A stretch of DNA of 64,000 nucleotides from the NCBI GenBank assembly GCA_025331125.1, contig JAOALB010000135.1:86636-150635 (forward strand). Reading direction: 5' to 3'. Positions 25,601 to 38,661 of the stretch are shown piece by piece. Position numbers and translations under genes: made by a program. Positions within the stretch are counted from its first letter, which is position 1, and each line of letters opens with the position of its first letter. The stretch is from Mycogone perniciosa. Its lineage: Eukaryota; Ascomycota; Sordariomycetes; Hypocreales; Hypocreaceae. The notes under the pieces are model-generated. The model was not told the origin of the DNA, searched no databases, and saw only the letters and a list, made by a program, of their open reading frames with translations.

Positions 25601-26700
25601 TACTTTAATAATATTATAAAAATATAATATAGCTGCTTTTTAATTTCTTTTATTAAGCTTTTAATAACAGTATTAATATTAAAGTAATTAATTTATTACA
25701 GATTATATTTTAATAGGCTTATAGCAATAAAGACTTTAAAGCTATATAGTATATAACTTTAATTATTCTTTATTATACTGTTTATAATATTATATTAACT
25801 TTTTTTTAACTTTATTTTAGCTAATACTTTTTTTAATAAAGATTTAAACTGTTTTCTATTCTTTTAATTTTATAAATAGTTTCAGGTACCTCTTTTAATC
25901 TTTTATTAGAATTCTTTAATCTTTTATCTCCTGCTTATAAGTCTTTAAAAACTGAAATATATTTTCGCTATTAAGTTTACTAATAAAATTAATTTTTATA
26001 GGTAGCTTTATCTTTTAGATATTCTTAAAAGCCTAAGCGAAGAAAAGGAACTTTTAAAAGGGTATTTCTTTATTTTCTGTTAAAGAATTTGATCTTTCTT
26101 TAGCCTTTATTATAATTAGCCTTTAAAGGAATATTCTTTTTTTAACTAAAAAAGGGATATATCCTTTTAGTAAAAGGGCTATAGTAGAATATTTCTTTAA
26201 AGTAAAGAGTTTTTTTAAAATAAAAAAAGGTTTTATTTATTTATTTAAAAAGATAGAATTAGCTGTTCTATTAAGGATAGTTTCCTTTATTAATATCAAT
26301 TTTATAGCATTAAATTATTGCCTTTTTTAAGTCTTTTTTTAATAGCTTTAATATAAATAAAGGCAGTTTATATACTAGAGATTATAAAAGAGGTAAAGAT
26401 AGTGTTTTTATTAAAAGTTTAAAAAAATCTAGCTAAAAATATTAATAAAATTAAAATAATATCTCTATACCAGGAAATTGAATAATTAATCTATTTCTTT
26501 TTAATTCCCTATAATTATTTTACTAGCTTATTTACTAGGTTATAAGCGAAATAAAAGTTATAATAGTATATTACTAATTTAAAGGGGATTATATTATATA
26601 AAGTTAATTGTTTAATCCATATATTTACTTTTACTATACTAATAAGTCTCTTAGTAATTTCCTTTAGCCTCTTAGCCTTTTATTTATATATATTATAGGC
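10684..26700. other. Unassigned RIP-degraded repeat DNA
   Basis: About 16 kb of heavily mutated sequence with stops in all frames. I could not find an LTR, terminal inverted repeat, reverse transcriptase or integrase motif that I trust. The patch at about 17,000-17,850 keeps more C and G and may be a younger or less-mutated insert. The ORF at 20087-20287 consists of Leu/Ile/Asn/Lys-rich translation and is not a gene. The region probably contains further transposons beyond recognition. Confidence 0.6.
12898..12920. repeat. (TA)n microsatellite
   Basis: About 11 uninterrupted TA units, within a locally TA-rich stretch reaching 12,960. Confidence 0.9.
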
Positions 26701-27060
26701 TAATAGTTTCTTAAGATTCCGCTCTTTTATTGTATTTTAGTGTATTACACTTAAGTTAACTAATCCTGATTCCTATATTTCGGAAATTGTAACTAAATAA
26801 CCTATCTTTTCACAGTTAAATATTATATTAATCTATATTAACTGGCTGTCTAAAAGGGGTTTTAGGCTATTTCTTTTAGCTGACTATCTTATATTTAACC
26901 AGAAATTTACTAAAGCTAGCCTATAATTCTATTAATAGTTTAAATAAAAGTAAGTCTTAATAGCAGTATAAAAGTGCCTTTAATAATTGCTTTTTAGGAC
27001 ATAATCTTCAAGATTTCCCTTTATTTTAATTACTAGTTTTATTTAAGGGGAATCGGCACT
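26700..27060 (-). pseudogene. Possible gag-like CCHC zinc-knuckle relic
   Basis: On the minus strand around 26,770-26,815 a frame reads FNCEKIGYLVTIS, which resembles a retrotransposon zinc knuckle (Cys-x2-Cys-x4-His-x4-Cys) whose first Cys, His and last Cys have been lost. The flanks are full of stops. No element boundaries are visible. Weak evidence. Confidence 0.3.
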
Positions 27061-27064
27061 TTTA

Positions 27065-27087
27065 ATATATATATATATATATATATA
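27065..27087. repeat. (AT)n microsatellite
   Basis: Uninterrupted AT run at the 5' edge of recognisable retroelement sequence. Confidence 0.9.
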
Positions 27088-27856
27088 CATTAACAATAAC
27101 TTAAATAAAGTGCAAAAACCGCGCTTTTAATAAAACTATAAAGCTGCAGTTAAATAGTATAAAGACTAAAAGATACTGTAAATTATTTAATCATAATATC
27201 TATAGCTGAAAGCAATTAACAGTTACCTCTTTACGCCTTAGTAGTTATAAAATTATAAGTAAGGTAATATATTAAAGTAGGATACAGGTTAGTTTATTAT
27301 TAAACTAGGTTTATTTATTTTATCTTTATACTTTTATTTTTTTTTAATTTAGTAATTGCTTAAATAAGCAATTAACCTTTTTTAAGTAAACTAGTAAAAA
27401 GGAGTATAAGTAAGTTAAGTATATTAGTTACTATTAATAAACTATTTACAGGAAAAACTTTAAAAATAGTAAATGTAAAAGTATATAGGGTATAAACCTA
27501 CTTTAAAAAACAGAGAGATTAATTAGATTATAAAATAACTGCATTAAAACTAGTTTAATTTTATTACCTATAAAGGAACTGCTTATAATAAAAGAAGGTA
27601 GCATTTAGTTTAAGGAACCTTAATTAACTATAAAATTTATATAAAATAAAAAGAATTAGGAAACAATTAATATTACCTATAAAAGGGCTATAAAATAGCA
27701 ATTAATAAATTATATCTCTTAAAATATTAAATAATAAAAGTAATAATAAAAATTTACTATATCTTAAATTAAAGATAATAATTAAAGGATATTAGCTATA
27801 TATATTAATAAATAGTAAAGTAATAGGCAATTTTATTACACTTATAACTGTAAATT

Positions 27857-27975
27857 TATTACGTTCCAAGCATGTTTCCCTTATATACAGTTAGTACCGT
27901 CATGATAATTGCTACAAATGCGATTATTAGCCTATTCTTTTGCCTGTTGGCGTAACGGGATAACGGTTCGTTACA
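27857..27975 (+). repeat. Left LTR of miniature element zeta
   Basis: 119 bp; first two bases TA instead of TG, as expected from RIP. Same length as its partner at 28,198. Confidence 0.85.
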
Positions 27976-28197
27976 CGATAATCGCATATAGCTGGTGGCC
28001 TTAGGTTTGAATTGTATTGGTGTTCCGCAATTTGTAGACCTCCGCCGCTAACAAGCCCGCTATACGGCAGTATTTAGGCAGGTACTACAGCGTGCGCTTA
28101 GGGGATAGAATAACTGTATGGACCTGAAGGATAGATTGGTCCCCTATCTGGTCGTTGCCTTAGGCTTGAGGACAAGCCCTAAGAGAGAGGGACATCA

Positions 28198-28316
28198 TGT
28201 TACGTTCCAAGCACGTTTCCTTTATATACACTTGGTACCGTTATAATAATTGCTATAAATGCGATTATTAGCCTATTCTTTTGCCTGTTAGCGTGACGGG
28301 ATAACGGTTTATTACA
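28198..28316 (+). repeat. Right LTR of miniature element zeta
   Basis: 119 bp, TG...CA ends, preceded by a purine tract and followed by AAATT. Confidence 0.85.
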
Positions 28317-29049
28317 AAATTGCTTACTGTTACTTTAAAAAAAGAAAACTAAATTATATTAATTTTATTAAGCAGAAGGAGGAGCTTTTATATATAATAA
28401 TAAGTAGGTTAAGCGAAAGATTAATTATTTTAAACTTAAAATCGCTAATATAAAGGAGTAGTTTATTGTAATATAGTGAATATTGATAAGTATAATATTA
28501 TTTTTAGTTATCTTTAATTAAAATATAATAACCTTAATATTAAATAGGAGAATAGCTAGCTTTATTAGTATAATAATAAAGCTCCTCTAGTAATTAAAAC
28601 TATTAAAAAGGACTTAGCTGCAGGGAAGAAATCCTAAAACATAAAACCTTTAAATAAGCTAATAAAAGGCATTAAAAAAGCTACATTTAACTTAATTATA
28701 GAAATAATCTATTTAAAAATAAAGCTTAAATAAAGTAAAGGGAAAGATAAATAAATTTAAACAATAATTGCCTTTTTATAAAAAAACATTTAATAATATT
28801 AATAAAATACGTAAAATAAAAAGCTTAAAAATAGCATTATTACTAAAATAACTGTAGATTATCCTGAAAGAATATTAAAAGTATAAAGAATTATTTAAAG
28901 AATACTTAATATAAAGCTAGTAGAATACAGTTAATAAAACTATATAATTAAGTTTAAAGACAGTATAAAAACTACCTTTTATAAAATTTATAATTTAAAT
29001 AAAAAAAAGCTTAAAAGGCTATATAACTATTTAAATAATATACTAGCTA

Positions 29050-29620
29050 AAAGGTATATTTAACCCTCTTTATTAAAAGCAGGCTGTTTTATTATATTTA
29101 TATTAAAGAAAAGAGGTAAACTATAGTTAATTATAGATTACTAACAGTTTAAGAAAGCTACTATTAAGAATAAAACTTTACTACTATTAATTATAGAATT
29201 GTAGGATAAACTATATAGGAAAAAGTAATTTATAGCATTAGGTTTTAAAAGCGCTTATAACTTTATCTGCATTAAAGAAAAATATAAATAAATAACTGCT
29301 TTTTAAACTAAGTATAGCTTATTTGAGTATTTAGTTATACCTTTTAGCTTTATTAATGCCCCTATAATATGTTAAAAGATAATTAATAATATATTAAAAG
29401 AGTACTTTAATATATTTATAGTTATTTACATAAATAATGTCTTAATCTTTTTAAATACCTTTAAAGAATATAAAGTATATATCTATAAAGTATTATAAAT
29501 ACTATAAAATACTAAACTATTTATAAAATTAAAGAAATGCAAATTTTATATATAGAAAGTTACCTTTTTAAAGTATATTATTACCTTTAAAGAAATTTAT
29601 ATAAATCTATTGAAAGTATA
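29050..29620 (+). pseudogene. Reverse transcriptase remains of epsilon
   Basis: Reading the plus strand with stops ignored gives the Ty3/gypsy RT order: a KKKGKL-like strand, LVVDYRQLNK-like motif, then KSAYN-I-RIKE, YGLFEYLV-IPF, and a YIDDVLIF-like active-site strand at about 29,420-29,450. Numerous TAA/TAG codons and shifts make it dead. Confidence 0.75.
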
Positions 29621-31369
29621 AATAATAAAAGACTAGCCTATACCTATAATAGTTAAAGAAGTTTAAAGCCTTTTAAAATTAATTAACTATTATTAATAAT
29701 TTATTAAAAACTATAAAAGTATTATATAAATTCTCTATAAATTTACTAAAAAAGATTAAAGGTTTTTATAAGTATTAAATATATAAAAAGCCTTTAATAA
29801 ATTTAAATAGTTTACTTTAAAAAAACCTATATTTGTTATATTTAACTTATTTAAAGAAATAAAAGTTAAAACAAATACTTTTCACTTTACTGTAAAAGCT
29901 TAATTTAGTTAAAAAGATAAAAATAATAATCCCTATTGCCTTTTATTTTTAAGTATTATATAGCGCAGAATTAAACTATCTAATATATAATAAAGAATTC
30001 TTTACTATTATTTTTATATTTTAAAAATAATAATATTACCTATTAAAAAGAATATATAAAGTTAAGGTATATATTAACTATAAAAATATTATATATTCTG
30101 CCATAGTTTAAGTTTTTAAAAGATAAATCCGCTATATAAAATACCTTTTAAAATTTAATTATATTTTAATTTATTAGAAAAGATTGAAAAATAAATAAAT
30201 AGATATACTTAGTAAATAAGTTAATTTAGATTTAAGAAAGATTAAATATATTAGGCAGATTTTAAAATAAACCTTTAAAAGATATTATTAATAAATAGCA
30301 CTTTAAGCTATATATAAAGTATTTAATAATAATATTATACTTTGATATATTAAAGAATATTATATTATTTAAAATAATAATAGATTTTTAAAAGATACAA
30401 ATTCTAATAAAAAAGGAATTTAATAATAAAATAAAGGCATTTAAATTTTAAATAAACTTTAAAAAAGTATAATTATAAAAGTTTATTAATATTTAGTATA
30501 TAGATATAAAGGTATTTGCAAAACCTGCAAATAGGTTTAAAGGTATTTTAAGTTTTAAAGGCTTAAGAAAATAATATAAAATATTATTTCTTGCTATATA
30601 GCTTATAAGACAATTAAAACCTTAAAATATAAATTATACAGTAAACCTTAACCTTTATTAATATTAAAATAACTATAAAAATTAATTTTATTAAACTTTA
30701 CTATTAAGTTACTATTATTTATTAAATTAAAATTAAAACTTAAATATAATAGTATTTTAATAACTATAAATTAATTTATTAAATACTTTTATTTGTTTTT
30801 TATATAAAGAAGTAATAGATATAAAAATACTAGTTTATATGTTTTTATAATTTATTATAGTTAATTATATAATTTTAATTAAAATTATTTTTAATTAAAA
30901 ATTAACTTTTATATTTAAATTCTAGTAAATATTTATAAATTAGTTAAATATAAATTATAAGTTTAATATTATATATTACTTATAAATAAATAGATAAATA
31001 AAATGTATTAATTAGGTTATTAAAGTTTATTTAAAAAGTTATATTAACTTTAAATAAAATAATAAAATAAAAAAGTTATTAATTATATAAATATTTTATA
31101 ATAATAATATTTTAAAGTTAATTAAACTTAGTTTTATATATATTAATTATAGCTTTATATTAAATATATATAAAGTATTAAACAAGGGCTTATATATTAA
31201 TAAAGTATAAATTAAAGCTGAAAATATAAAGCAGTTATATAAAGAAATATAAGTATACTTTAACTTTATATAAAAAAAATTAAAAAAGTATATTAATAAC
31301 TATAAATTAAAGGGATTAATTTTTAAAACAGGAGGTATAGTTTATTTATATTAATATTTACTAAAAGAA

Positions 31370-31750
31370 AAGAATATACGTATTAAAATAATATAATTAA
31401 GTAATAAATCAAACTTTAAAAAGCTTAAACTTTATTTAGTGAAAAAGGTTATTTAAAAGTTATTTATAAACTTATACTATTAAATAATATTTAAATTTAT
31501 TTAATACTTTATATTTTACTATTTAAAAAGATATTATAAAATAAATTAAAGAATACATTAGTTATAGATTTAATTAAAGTTTTATTAATTAAAAAAGAAT
31601 ATAAAGTTAAAGAAATTAAAGCTATAATAGTAGAAAATAATAAATGCTACTATTTAATAAAATAAAAGAATTATAGAGAAAAATATAACTTTTAAAAACT
31701 TAAAGAATACTTTAAGTACCTTGAAATAACTCTGTAATAATTTTATTGAA
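31370..31750 (+). pseudogene. Integrase C-terminus and chromodomain remains of epsilon
   Basis: The part near 31,400-31,530 matches the integrase C-terminal module that survives as short ORFs in beta, delta and alpha. Following it, 31,590-31,740 translates to a YKVKEI...CYYLIK...NYREKYN pattern, the layout of a chromodomain (Tyr-x-Val-Glu-x-Ile, then Tyr-Leu-Val-Lys-Trp). The expected Trp is a stop here, as G-to-A RIP would cause. This places epsilon among chromoviruses. Confidence 0.65.
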
Positions 31751-32148
31751 ACCTTAACTTATTAATAATAAATTAAGCAGCCTAAAAGCAGTTTAGTTAG
31801 TTATATTAATAGCTTTAAAAATATATATATTAATAGTAGCCTTGAATTTATAATATTTAGCTTTATCTAGCTTATTTATACTTTTAACTTAAAATTTACT
31901 ATCTTTGCCCCTTTTATTATTAATACTTTACGCTAAGTATAAAGGCGAGTTAATTGCGTTAAAGCCTTAAAAGACTTATAATGCAATTCTATTAATTTAA
32001 GCTTTGCCTTTTATTCCTATACTTTTAATTATTTATACTTTAAAGTAATCTAAAACACTAAAAGAATTAAAAAAAGAAATTAATAAAAAAAATATAAATA
32101 CTTATAAATATTTACTAATACTTTAAAACTATTAAAAAAGGGATATTA

Positions 32149-32518
32149 TATTATAATTTAACTCTTTTATAGCTATATAAAAGGTTTAGGGCAATATATA
32201 CCCTAAAAAGATAATAAAATAATTATTTAATTAAAACAGATTACTTAAATTACTATAAACTATAAATGACTTAAATTATAGAATATAAGCTAAGGTAATT
32301 TAATATAACTATAATCTATATATAACTTAAATATACTTATTATATATCTCTTTTATATATAAAACTAAATAAATTATAATTATTAATATAATTATTTAAA
32401 TAGTTATTAATAATTGCATTTACTAGAACTGCCTATTTTATAGAATTGTAACTATAGTACCTTATTTAATATTTATCTTTAACCTCTCTGTTAATATAAA
32501 CCTATAAACCTCGGTTTA
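32149..32518 (+). repeat. Epsilon 3' LTR, first 370 bp
   Basis: Sense-oriented LTR beginning TATTATAATTT (RIP form of TGTTATAACCC) after a purine tract. It breaks off at CCTCGGTTTA where alpha is inserted. Together with 58,869-58,897 it makes 399 bp, the same length as alpha's right LTR. Confidence 0.85.
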
Positions 32519-32915
32519 TATAATAATCTAGGTTAGTTCTTAATAGTTAAACCGAGGTTTATAGGTTTATATTAATAAAGAGGTTAAGGATAAATACTAA
32601 GCAGGGTAATATAGTTATAATTCTATAAAACAAATAGTTCTAGTAAATGCAATTATTAATAACTACTTAAATAACTACACTATTAATTATAATTTATCTA
32701 GTCTTATATATAAAAGAGATATATAATAAATATTCTTAAATTATATAGATTATAGTTATATTAAATTACCTTGGCTTACATTTTATAATTTAAGTAATTT
32801 ATAGTTTATAGTAATCCAAGTAATCTTTCTTAATTAAACGGTTATTCTATCGTTCTTCCAGGGTATATACTGCCCTAAATCTATTATACAGCTATAAAAG
32901 GGTTAGGTTATAATA
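32519..32915 (-). repeat. Alpha left (3') LTR
   Basis: Reads TATAATAATCT at the left and TTATAATA at the right; heavily RIP-mutated. It is followed by TAATACCCCCCTCTT, the complement of a polypurine tract. Confidence 0.85.
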
Positions 32916-33409
32916 TAATACCCCCCTCTTAATACTCTTATTCCTAAAACCTTACTTATCCTATATAAATACTATACCTCCTTTTATAAATATAATATTT
33001 CTTTTTCTTTTTTCCTTTTTATATATATAGTATTAATAATATAAATTATATTAAAAAGGCTTATTCTTTAAAGACCCTTTAGCGTTTAGCCTTTATATCT
33101 TTTATTAAAAAACTAGGTTTTAAAATTATACTTTATTTATATTATTGTTTCTATAGTTATATTTATAAAATAATAGATAAAGTATTTTAATACTAGGAGT
33201 GCGTTTAATAGGGGCGCTTTTATAATAATTTTAAAGTACTAGTAAACACTTATAAGTATTTTTATCTTTTTTATCTATTTTTCTTTTTTTTCTAATTCTT
33301 TTAGTATTTTAAATTACTTTAAAGTATAAGCGATTAAAGGTGCAGGAATAAAAGGCGGAGCTTAAATTGGCAGATTTGCATTATAAGTCTTTTAAAGCTT
33401 TAGCGCAAT

Positions 33410-33795
33410 TATGACGATCCGGGTAAATTCTTAAGGGATAAACCAAAGTTCGTGGGTTTATATTAACAAAGAGGTTAAAGATAAATACTAAGCAGGGCAA
33501 TATAGTTACAGTTTTATAAAATAGGTGGTTCTAGTAAATGCAATTATTAACAACTATTTAAGTAACTATATTAAATAAATGATAAGCTAGTTATATATAT
33601 ATAAAAGGAATAATTATAGATTACTTTAAATTATATTTATCTTTTTAATAATTTATAGTAAGTCTTTCCGTTAGCTTACTGGGATTATTTTATAGTCTAT
33701 AGTAACTTAAGTGATCTAATGCTAATTAGTTCGTTTATCCAAGGTTCCTCTAGGTATATACTATGTTATATTCTTATAATAGTTAGGCTATAATA
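33410..33795 (-). repeat. Beta left (3') LTR
   Basis: 386 bp from TATGACGATCC to GGCTATAATA, then the purine-tract complement TAATATCCCCCTCC. Confidence 0.88.
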
Positions 33796-34559
33796 TAATA
33801 TCCCCCTCCTATTAACTTTATCCTTAAAACCTATTAGTTCTTTTATAAATACCGCTGTCTGTTATAGTTTATAAGTGTAGTGCTTTTATTTTATATTCTA
33901 TGTTTTTTGCTAATAGAATGTTAGGTTATATAGCGAAATCTTGTTTTTATAAAACTAAATAGCGCCTGGGTTTTTTTTTATTAATTAAGGCTACTAGTAA
34001 TTTTGTTATACTTTATTTATTCTGCTATAGTTGTAATCTTTTTTATAAAATAATTGCAGATAATTTATGTTATAGTAAGTGTATATAGTGAGGTTGTTTA
34101 TGCAATAGTTCCGGCATTATGCTTTCTGCAGGTTTATTTTTTGTTGAGTTTATTGACTTTTTTTAATTTATAGTGTAGTGCAATATATAATTTCAGAGAA
34201 GTAAAAGATAAAGCGAGAAGAAAAAGAGATTAAGGCTTATTTACTTTATGCTTAATAAAAGGTAAATAAAGCCTTTATAAAGTTAGCGCGTTTAAGATAA
34301 CAGTATTGGTCTATAGTGTTTTATAGTTACGAGATGGTTTATTGTAGTTTTAAATCTCTAAATGAGTTGGATAAGGTGGAATGTTATAAAGCAGAAGCTG
34401 CTATCGATATATATTCTTTCGGGGCTGTCGATATAATTGATTGGACTGCTTTTAGGCCGTTTAATCTGTTATTGGTAAGCTAAGATTTTAATGGAATTGT
34501 TGCAGAGTTGTCTAGGAGTATTTAAGGTGTTCCTTAGGTTCCTAGGAATTATATTCTTC

Positions 34560-34900
34560 TCTATAGTTCTTTTATTTTATTAAATACTAGCATTTATTGT
34601 TTTTTATTTTTATAGCTTTCATTTCTTTAACTTCATATTCTTTTTTAACTAGTAAAACTTTAATTAAGTTTATAATTAGTTTATTTTTTAATTTATTTTA
34701 TAATATTGTTTTAAATAGTAAAATATAAAATACTAGATAAATTTGGATACCGTTTAGTAATATAAGTTTATAAGTGACTTTTAAAATAACCTTTTTAATT
34801 AGGTAAAGCTTAAGTTTTTTAAAATTTAATTTATTGCTTAATTGCATTATTTTAATGTTTGCAGTCTTTTTTCCTGGCAAATAATAATATAAGTAAACTA
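34560..34900 (-). pseudogene. Integrase C-terminal module and chromodomain remains of beta
   Basis: A surviving 60-codon frame (34,698-34,880) reads QLSNKLNFKKLKLYLIKKV and ends YLVFYILLFK. This fits the gypsy integrase tail pattern in which the strands S-x-K-L-D-x-K-x-x-G-P-Y and HPVFHVSLL occur. The same segment survives at 46,228-46,410 (delta) and 55,735-56,028 (alpha). The alpha copy runs on into the chromodomain-like EKYKVKEIKGIKIKD. Confidence 0.75.
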
Positions 34901-36649
34901 TATCTGCCTCTTTAAAGATTAGTCCCTTTAATTTATATTTATTAATATACTTTTTTAATTCTTTTTATATAAAGTAAAAGTATACTTATATTTCCTTATA
35001 TAACTGCTTTATATTTTTAGCTTTAATTTATACTTTATTAATATATAGGCCTTTTTTTAGTGCTTTATATATATTTAGCGTAAAGCTATAGTTGGTATAT
35101 ATAGGGCTAAGTCTAGTTAACTCTGAAATATTACTGTTATAGGATATTTATGCAATTAATAGCTTTTTTATTTAATTGTTTTAGTTAAAGTTAATATAAC
35201 TTTTTAAATAGGCTTTAATAACTTAATTAATATATTTTATCTATCAGTCTATCTATAGGTAATATATAGTATTAAGCTTATAATTTATATATAACTAGTT
35301 TATAAATACTTGCTAGAATTTAAATATAAAGGTTAACCTTTAGTTAGAAATAATTTTAGCTGGAATTATATAGTTGGCTGCAATAAATCGCAAAAATATA
35401 TAAGCTAATATTTCTATATTTATTATTTTTTTATATAAAAGGAAATAAAAGTATTTAATAAATTGGTTTATAATTATTAAAATACTATTATATTTGATTT
35501 TTATTTTTAGTTTAATAGATAATAGTAATTTAATAATAAAGTTTAATAAAATTAATTCCTATAGTTATTTTAGTATTAGTAAGGGTTAAAGTTTGCTGTA
35601 TAGTTTATATTTTAAAGGTTTAACTGTTTTATAAGTTATATCGTAAGAAATAATATCTTATATTACTTTTTTAAGCCTTTAAAACTCGAAGTACCTTTAA
35701 ACTTATTTGCATATCTTATAAATGCCCTTATATTTATATACTAGATATTAGTAGACTTTTATAACTATATTTTTTTAGAGTCTATCTAAAATCTAGATCT
35801 TTCTATTTCATTATTAAATTCCTTTATTATCAAATTCTATATCTTCTAGGAATTTATTATTATTTTAAATAGTATAATGCTTTTTAATGTATTAAAGTAT
35901 AGTATTATTATTAAATACTTTATATATAGCTTAAAGCGCTATTTGTTAGTAATATCTTTTAAGGGTTTATTTTAAAATCTGCCTAGTGTATTTAATCTTT
36001 CCCTAGTTATAGTCAGCTTATCTATTAAATATATTTACTTATCTATTCTTAAATCCTTTTTAATAGATTAGGATATAGTCGAATTTTAAAAAGTATTTTA
36101 TATAGTGGATCTGCCTTTTAAAGAGTTATTAAACTATCGCGAAATACGCGATATTCTTATAATTAGTATATACCTTAACCTTATATATTCCTTTTAATAG
36201 GTAATATCGCTATTTCTTAAATGCAAGAATAATAGTAAAGAATTCTTTATTATATATTAAATAGTTTAGTTCTGCGCTATATAAGGCCTAAGAATAAAAG
36301 GCGATAAAGTATAGTTTACTATTTTTATCTTTTTAACTAAATTAAGCTTTTATAGTAAAGTTAAAAGCGTCTATTTCGACTTCCATTTCCTTAAATAAGT
36401 CGAATATAATAAATATAGGTTCTTTAAAAATAAACTGCTTAAATTTATTAAAGGCTTCCTATATATTTAATACCTATAGAAACTTTTAATCTTTTTTAGT
36501 AAGTTTATAGAGAGTTTATATAATACTTTTATAGCCTTTAATAAATTATTAATAGTAGTTAATAAATTTTAAAAAGCTTTAGATTTCCTTAACTGTTATA
36601 AGTATAGGCTAGTCTTTTACTGCTTATACTTTTAATAGATTTATGCGAA

Positions 36650-37200
36650 TTTCTTTAAAGGTAATAATATACTTTAAGAAAGTAATTTTCTATATATAGA
36701 ATTTGCATTTCTTAAGCTTTATAAGTAGTTCAATATTTTATAATATCTGTAATACCTTATAGATATATATTTTATATTCTTTAAGGGTATTTAAAAAGAT
36801 TAAGATATTATTTAAGTAAATAACTATAAAAATATTAAAATACTCTTTTAATGTATTGTTAATTATTTTTTAAAATATTACTGGGGTATTAGTAAAGCTG
36901 AAAGGTATCATTAAGTATTTAAATAAGCTGTATTTAGTTTAAAAGGCAGTTATTTATTTATATCTTTCTTTAATTTAAATAAAGTTATAAGCGCCTTTAA
37001 GATCCAGCGCTATAAACCACCTCTTTCTATATAGTCTATCCTATAATTTTATAATTAATAGTAATAGAGTTTTATCTTTAATAGTAGCTTTATTAAGCTA
37101 TTAATAGTCTATAATTAACTATAGTTTACCTTTTTTCTTTAATATAAATATAATAAAATAGCCTACTTCTAATAAAAAGGGTTAAATATACCCTTTAGCT
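36650..37200 (-). pseudogene. Reverse transcriptase remains of beta
   Basis: Minus-strand translation shows the RT series in order, including the DYR-like strand near 37,100 and the active-site strand near 36,800, all interrupted by stops. It aligns closely with delta 48,180-48,720. Confidence 0.7.
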
Positions 37201-38499
37201 AATATATCGTCTAAATAATCGCATAAGCTTTTAAACTCTTTCTTATTTAAATTATAAATCTTATAGAAGGTAATACTAGCACTATCTTTAAGCTTAATTA
37301 TATAGTCCTATTAACTGTATTCCAGTAGCTTTATATTAAGTATTTCCTTAAACAGTTTATTATACTTCCGGTATTCTTCAAAGATATTCTGCAGTTATTT
37401 TAATAACGCTGCCGTTTTAAGGCTTTTTATCTTAAGTATTTCGTTAATATTATTAAATACTTTCCGCATAAAGGCAATTATTTTTCGGATTCATTTATCT
37501 TTCCCTTTACTTTACTTAAATTTTATTCTTAGGTAGATTATTTCTATAATTAAACTAAAGGTAACTTTCTTAGTTCTTTTTATTAGCTTATCCAGGGGTT
37601 CTATATCTTAAGATTTCTTCCCTGCAGCTAAGTCCTTTCTAATAGTTCTAATCGCTAAGGAAGCTTTGCTATCTCGCTAATAAAGCTAGCCGTTTTCCTA
37701 GTTAATATCAGGGTTATTGCGTTTTAACCACAAATAACCAAGAATAATATTATACCTATCGATATTCACTATATTGCAAGGAACTATTCCTTTACATTTA
37801 GCGATTTTAAGTTTAAGATAATTAATTTTTCACTTAACCTATCTGTTATTATATATAAAGGCTCCTCTTTCTGCTTAACGAAGTTAATATAGTCTGGTTT
37901 TCTTTTTCTAAAGTAATTATAGGCGATTTACAGTTATAGGTATAATAAAATTGCCTATTACTCTACTATCTATTAATATATATAGCTAATATCCCTTAAC
38001 TATTATCTTTAATTTAAAATATAATAAATCTTTATTATTACTTTTATTATTTAATATTTTAAAAGATATAATTTATTAATCGCTACTTTATAGCCCTTTT
38101 ATAGGTAATATTAATTATTTCCTAATTCTTTTTATTTTATATAAACTTTACAGTTAATTAAGGTTCCTTAAAGTAAATACTACCTTTTTTTATTATAAGT
38201 AGTTCTTTTATAGGTAATAAAGTTAAACTGGTTTTAGTGCAGCTCCCTTATAATATAATTGATTTCTTTATCTTTTAAGGTAGGTTTATACTTTATATGC
38301 TTTTATATTCGCTATTTTTAAAGTTTTTCCTATTAGTGGATAGCGCATTTATCCTTTTAACAGTATATATAGTCCGGTAATAAGTATAGGGTATTATTGG
38401 CTTATTATATATACTATTCCCTTAACTTATTTTGCTTATATATAATATACTTTAAGCTATTGCACTTTAAATAGTATTATTAATTGCATTTAAACCTTT

Positions 38500-38661
38500 T
38501 ATTACAGCACCAAACCTGCCCTTTAATAACTTATCAGTATCACGTATATCCTTATATAATAGCTTAATCCTATACCTCTAAATTATATTCTTATAGCTTC
38601 TTACTTTATTTAAGGTATAATAAAGATATTACTTTAACCTGCTGTTCTGTATACTGTAATA
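38500..38661 (+). repeat. Gamma left (5') LTR
   Basis: 162 bp, TATTACAG to CTGTAATA; the ends form a small inverted repeat. Confidence 0.88.

Larger units (their letters stand above)
27857..28316 (+). mobile_element. Zeta: 460-bp miniature LTR element (TRIM-like)
   Basis: Two 119-bp direct repeats (27,857-27,975 and 28,198-28,316) flank a 222-bp interior without an ORF. The right repeat begins TGTTACGTTCC and ends TTACA; the left begins TATTACGTTCC and ends CGTTACA. The element is bounded by the 5-bp target duplication AAATT (27,852-27,856 and 28,317-28,321), and epsilon's sequence resumes across it. A purine run AAGAGAGAGGGA just before the right repeat fits a polypurine tract. A TGG-led stretch at 27,993 could be the primer site but is offset by 17 bases. 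The repeats differ at about 12 sites, 11 of them transitions of the RIP type, yet most CpA and CpG survive, unlike the host element. This is the architecture of terminal-repeat retrotransposons in miniature, mobilised by another element's proteins. Confidence 0.85.
27430..32518 (+). mobile_element. Epsilon: 5'-truncated Ty3/gypsy chromovirus, plus sense
   Basis: The oldest layer of the nest. From about 27,430 it aligns, read in the opposite direction, with the pre-RT region of beta (38,320 downward). It then carries RT, RNase H, integrase and a chromodomain, all full of stops, a purine tract at about 32,130-32,148, and the 3' LTR. No 5' LTR or gag start is seen, so it is truncated or rearranged on the left. 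It is interrupted by a miniature LTR element at 27,857-28,316. Its 3' LTR is split by alpha, leaving the last 29 bp at 58,869-58,897. Confidence 0.8.
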
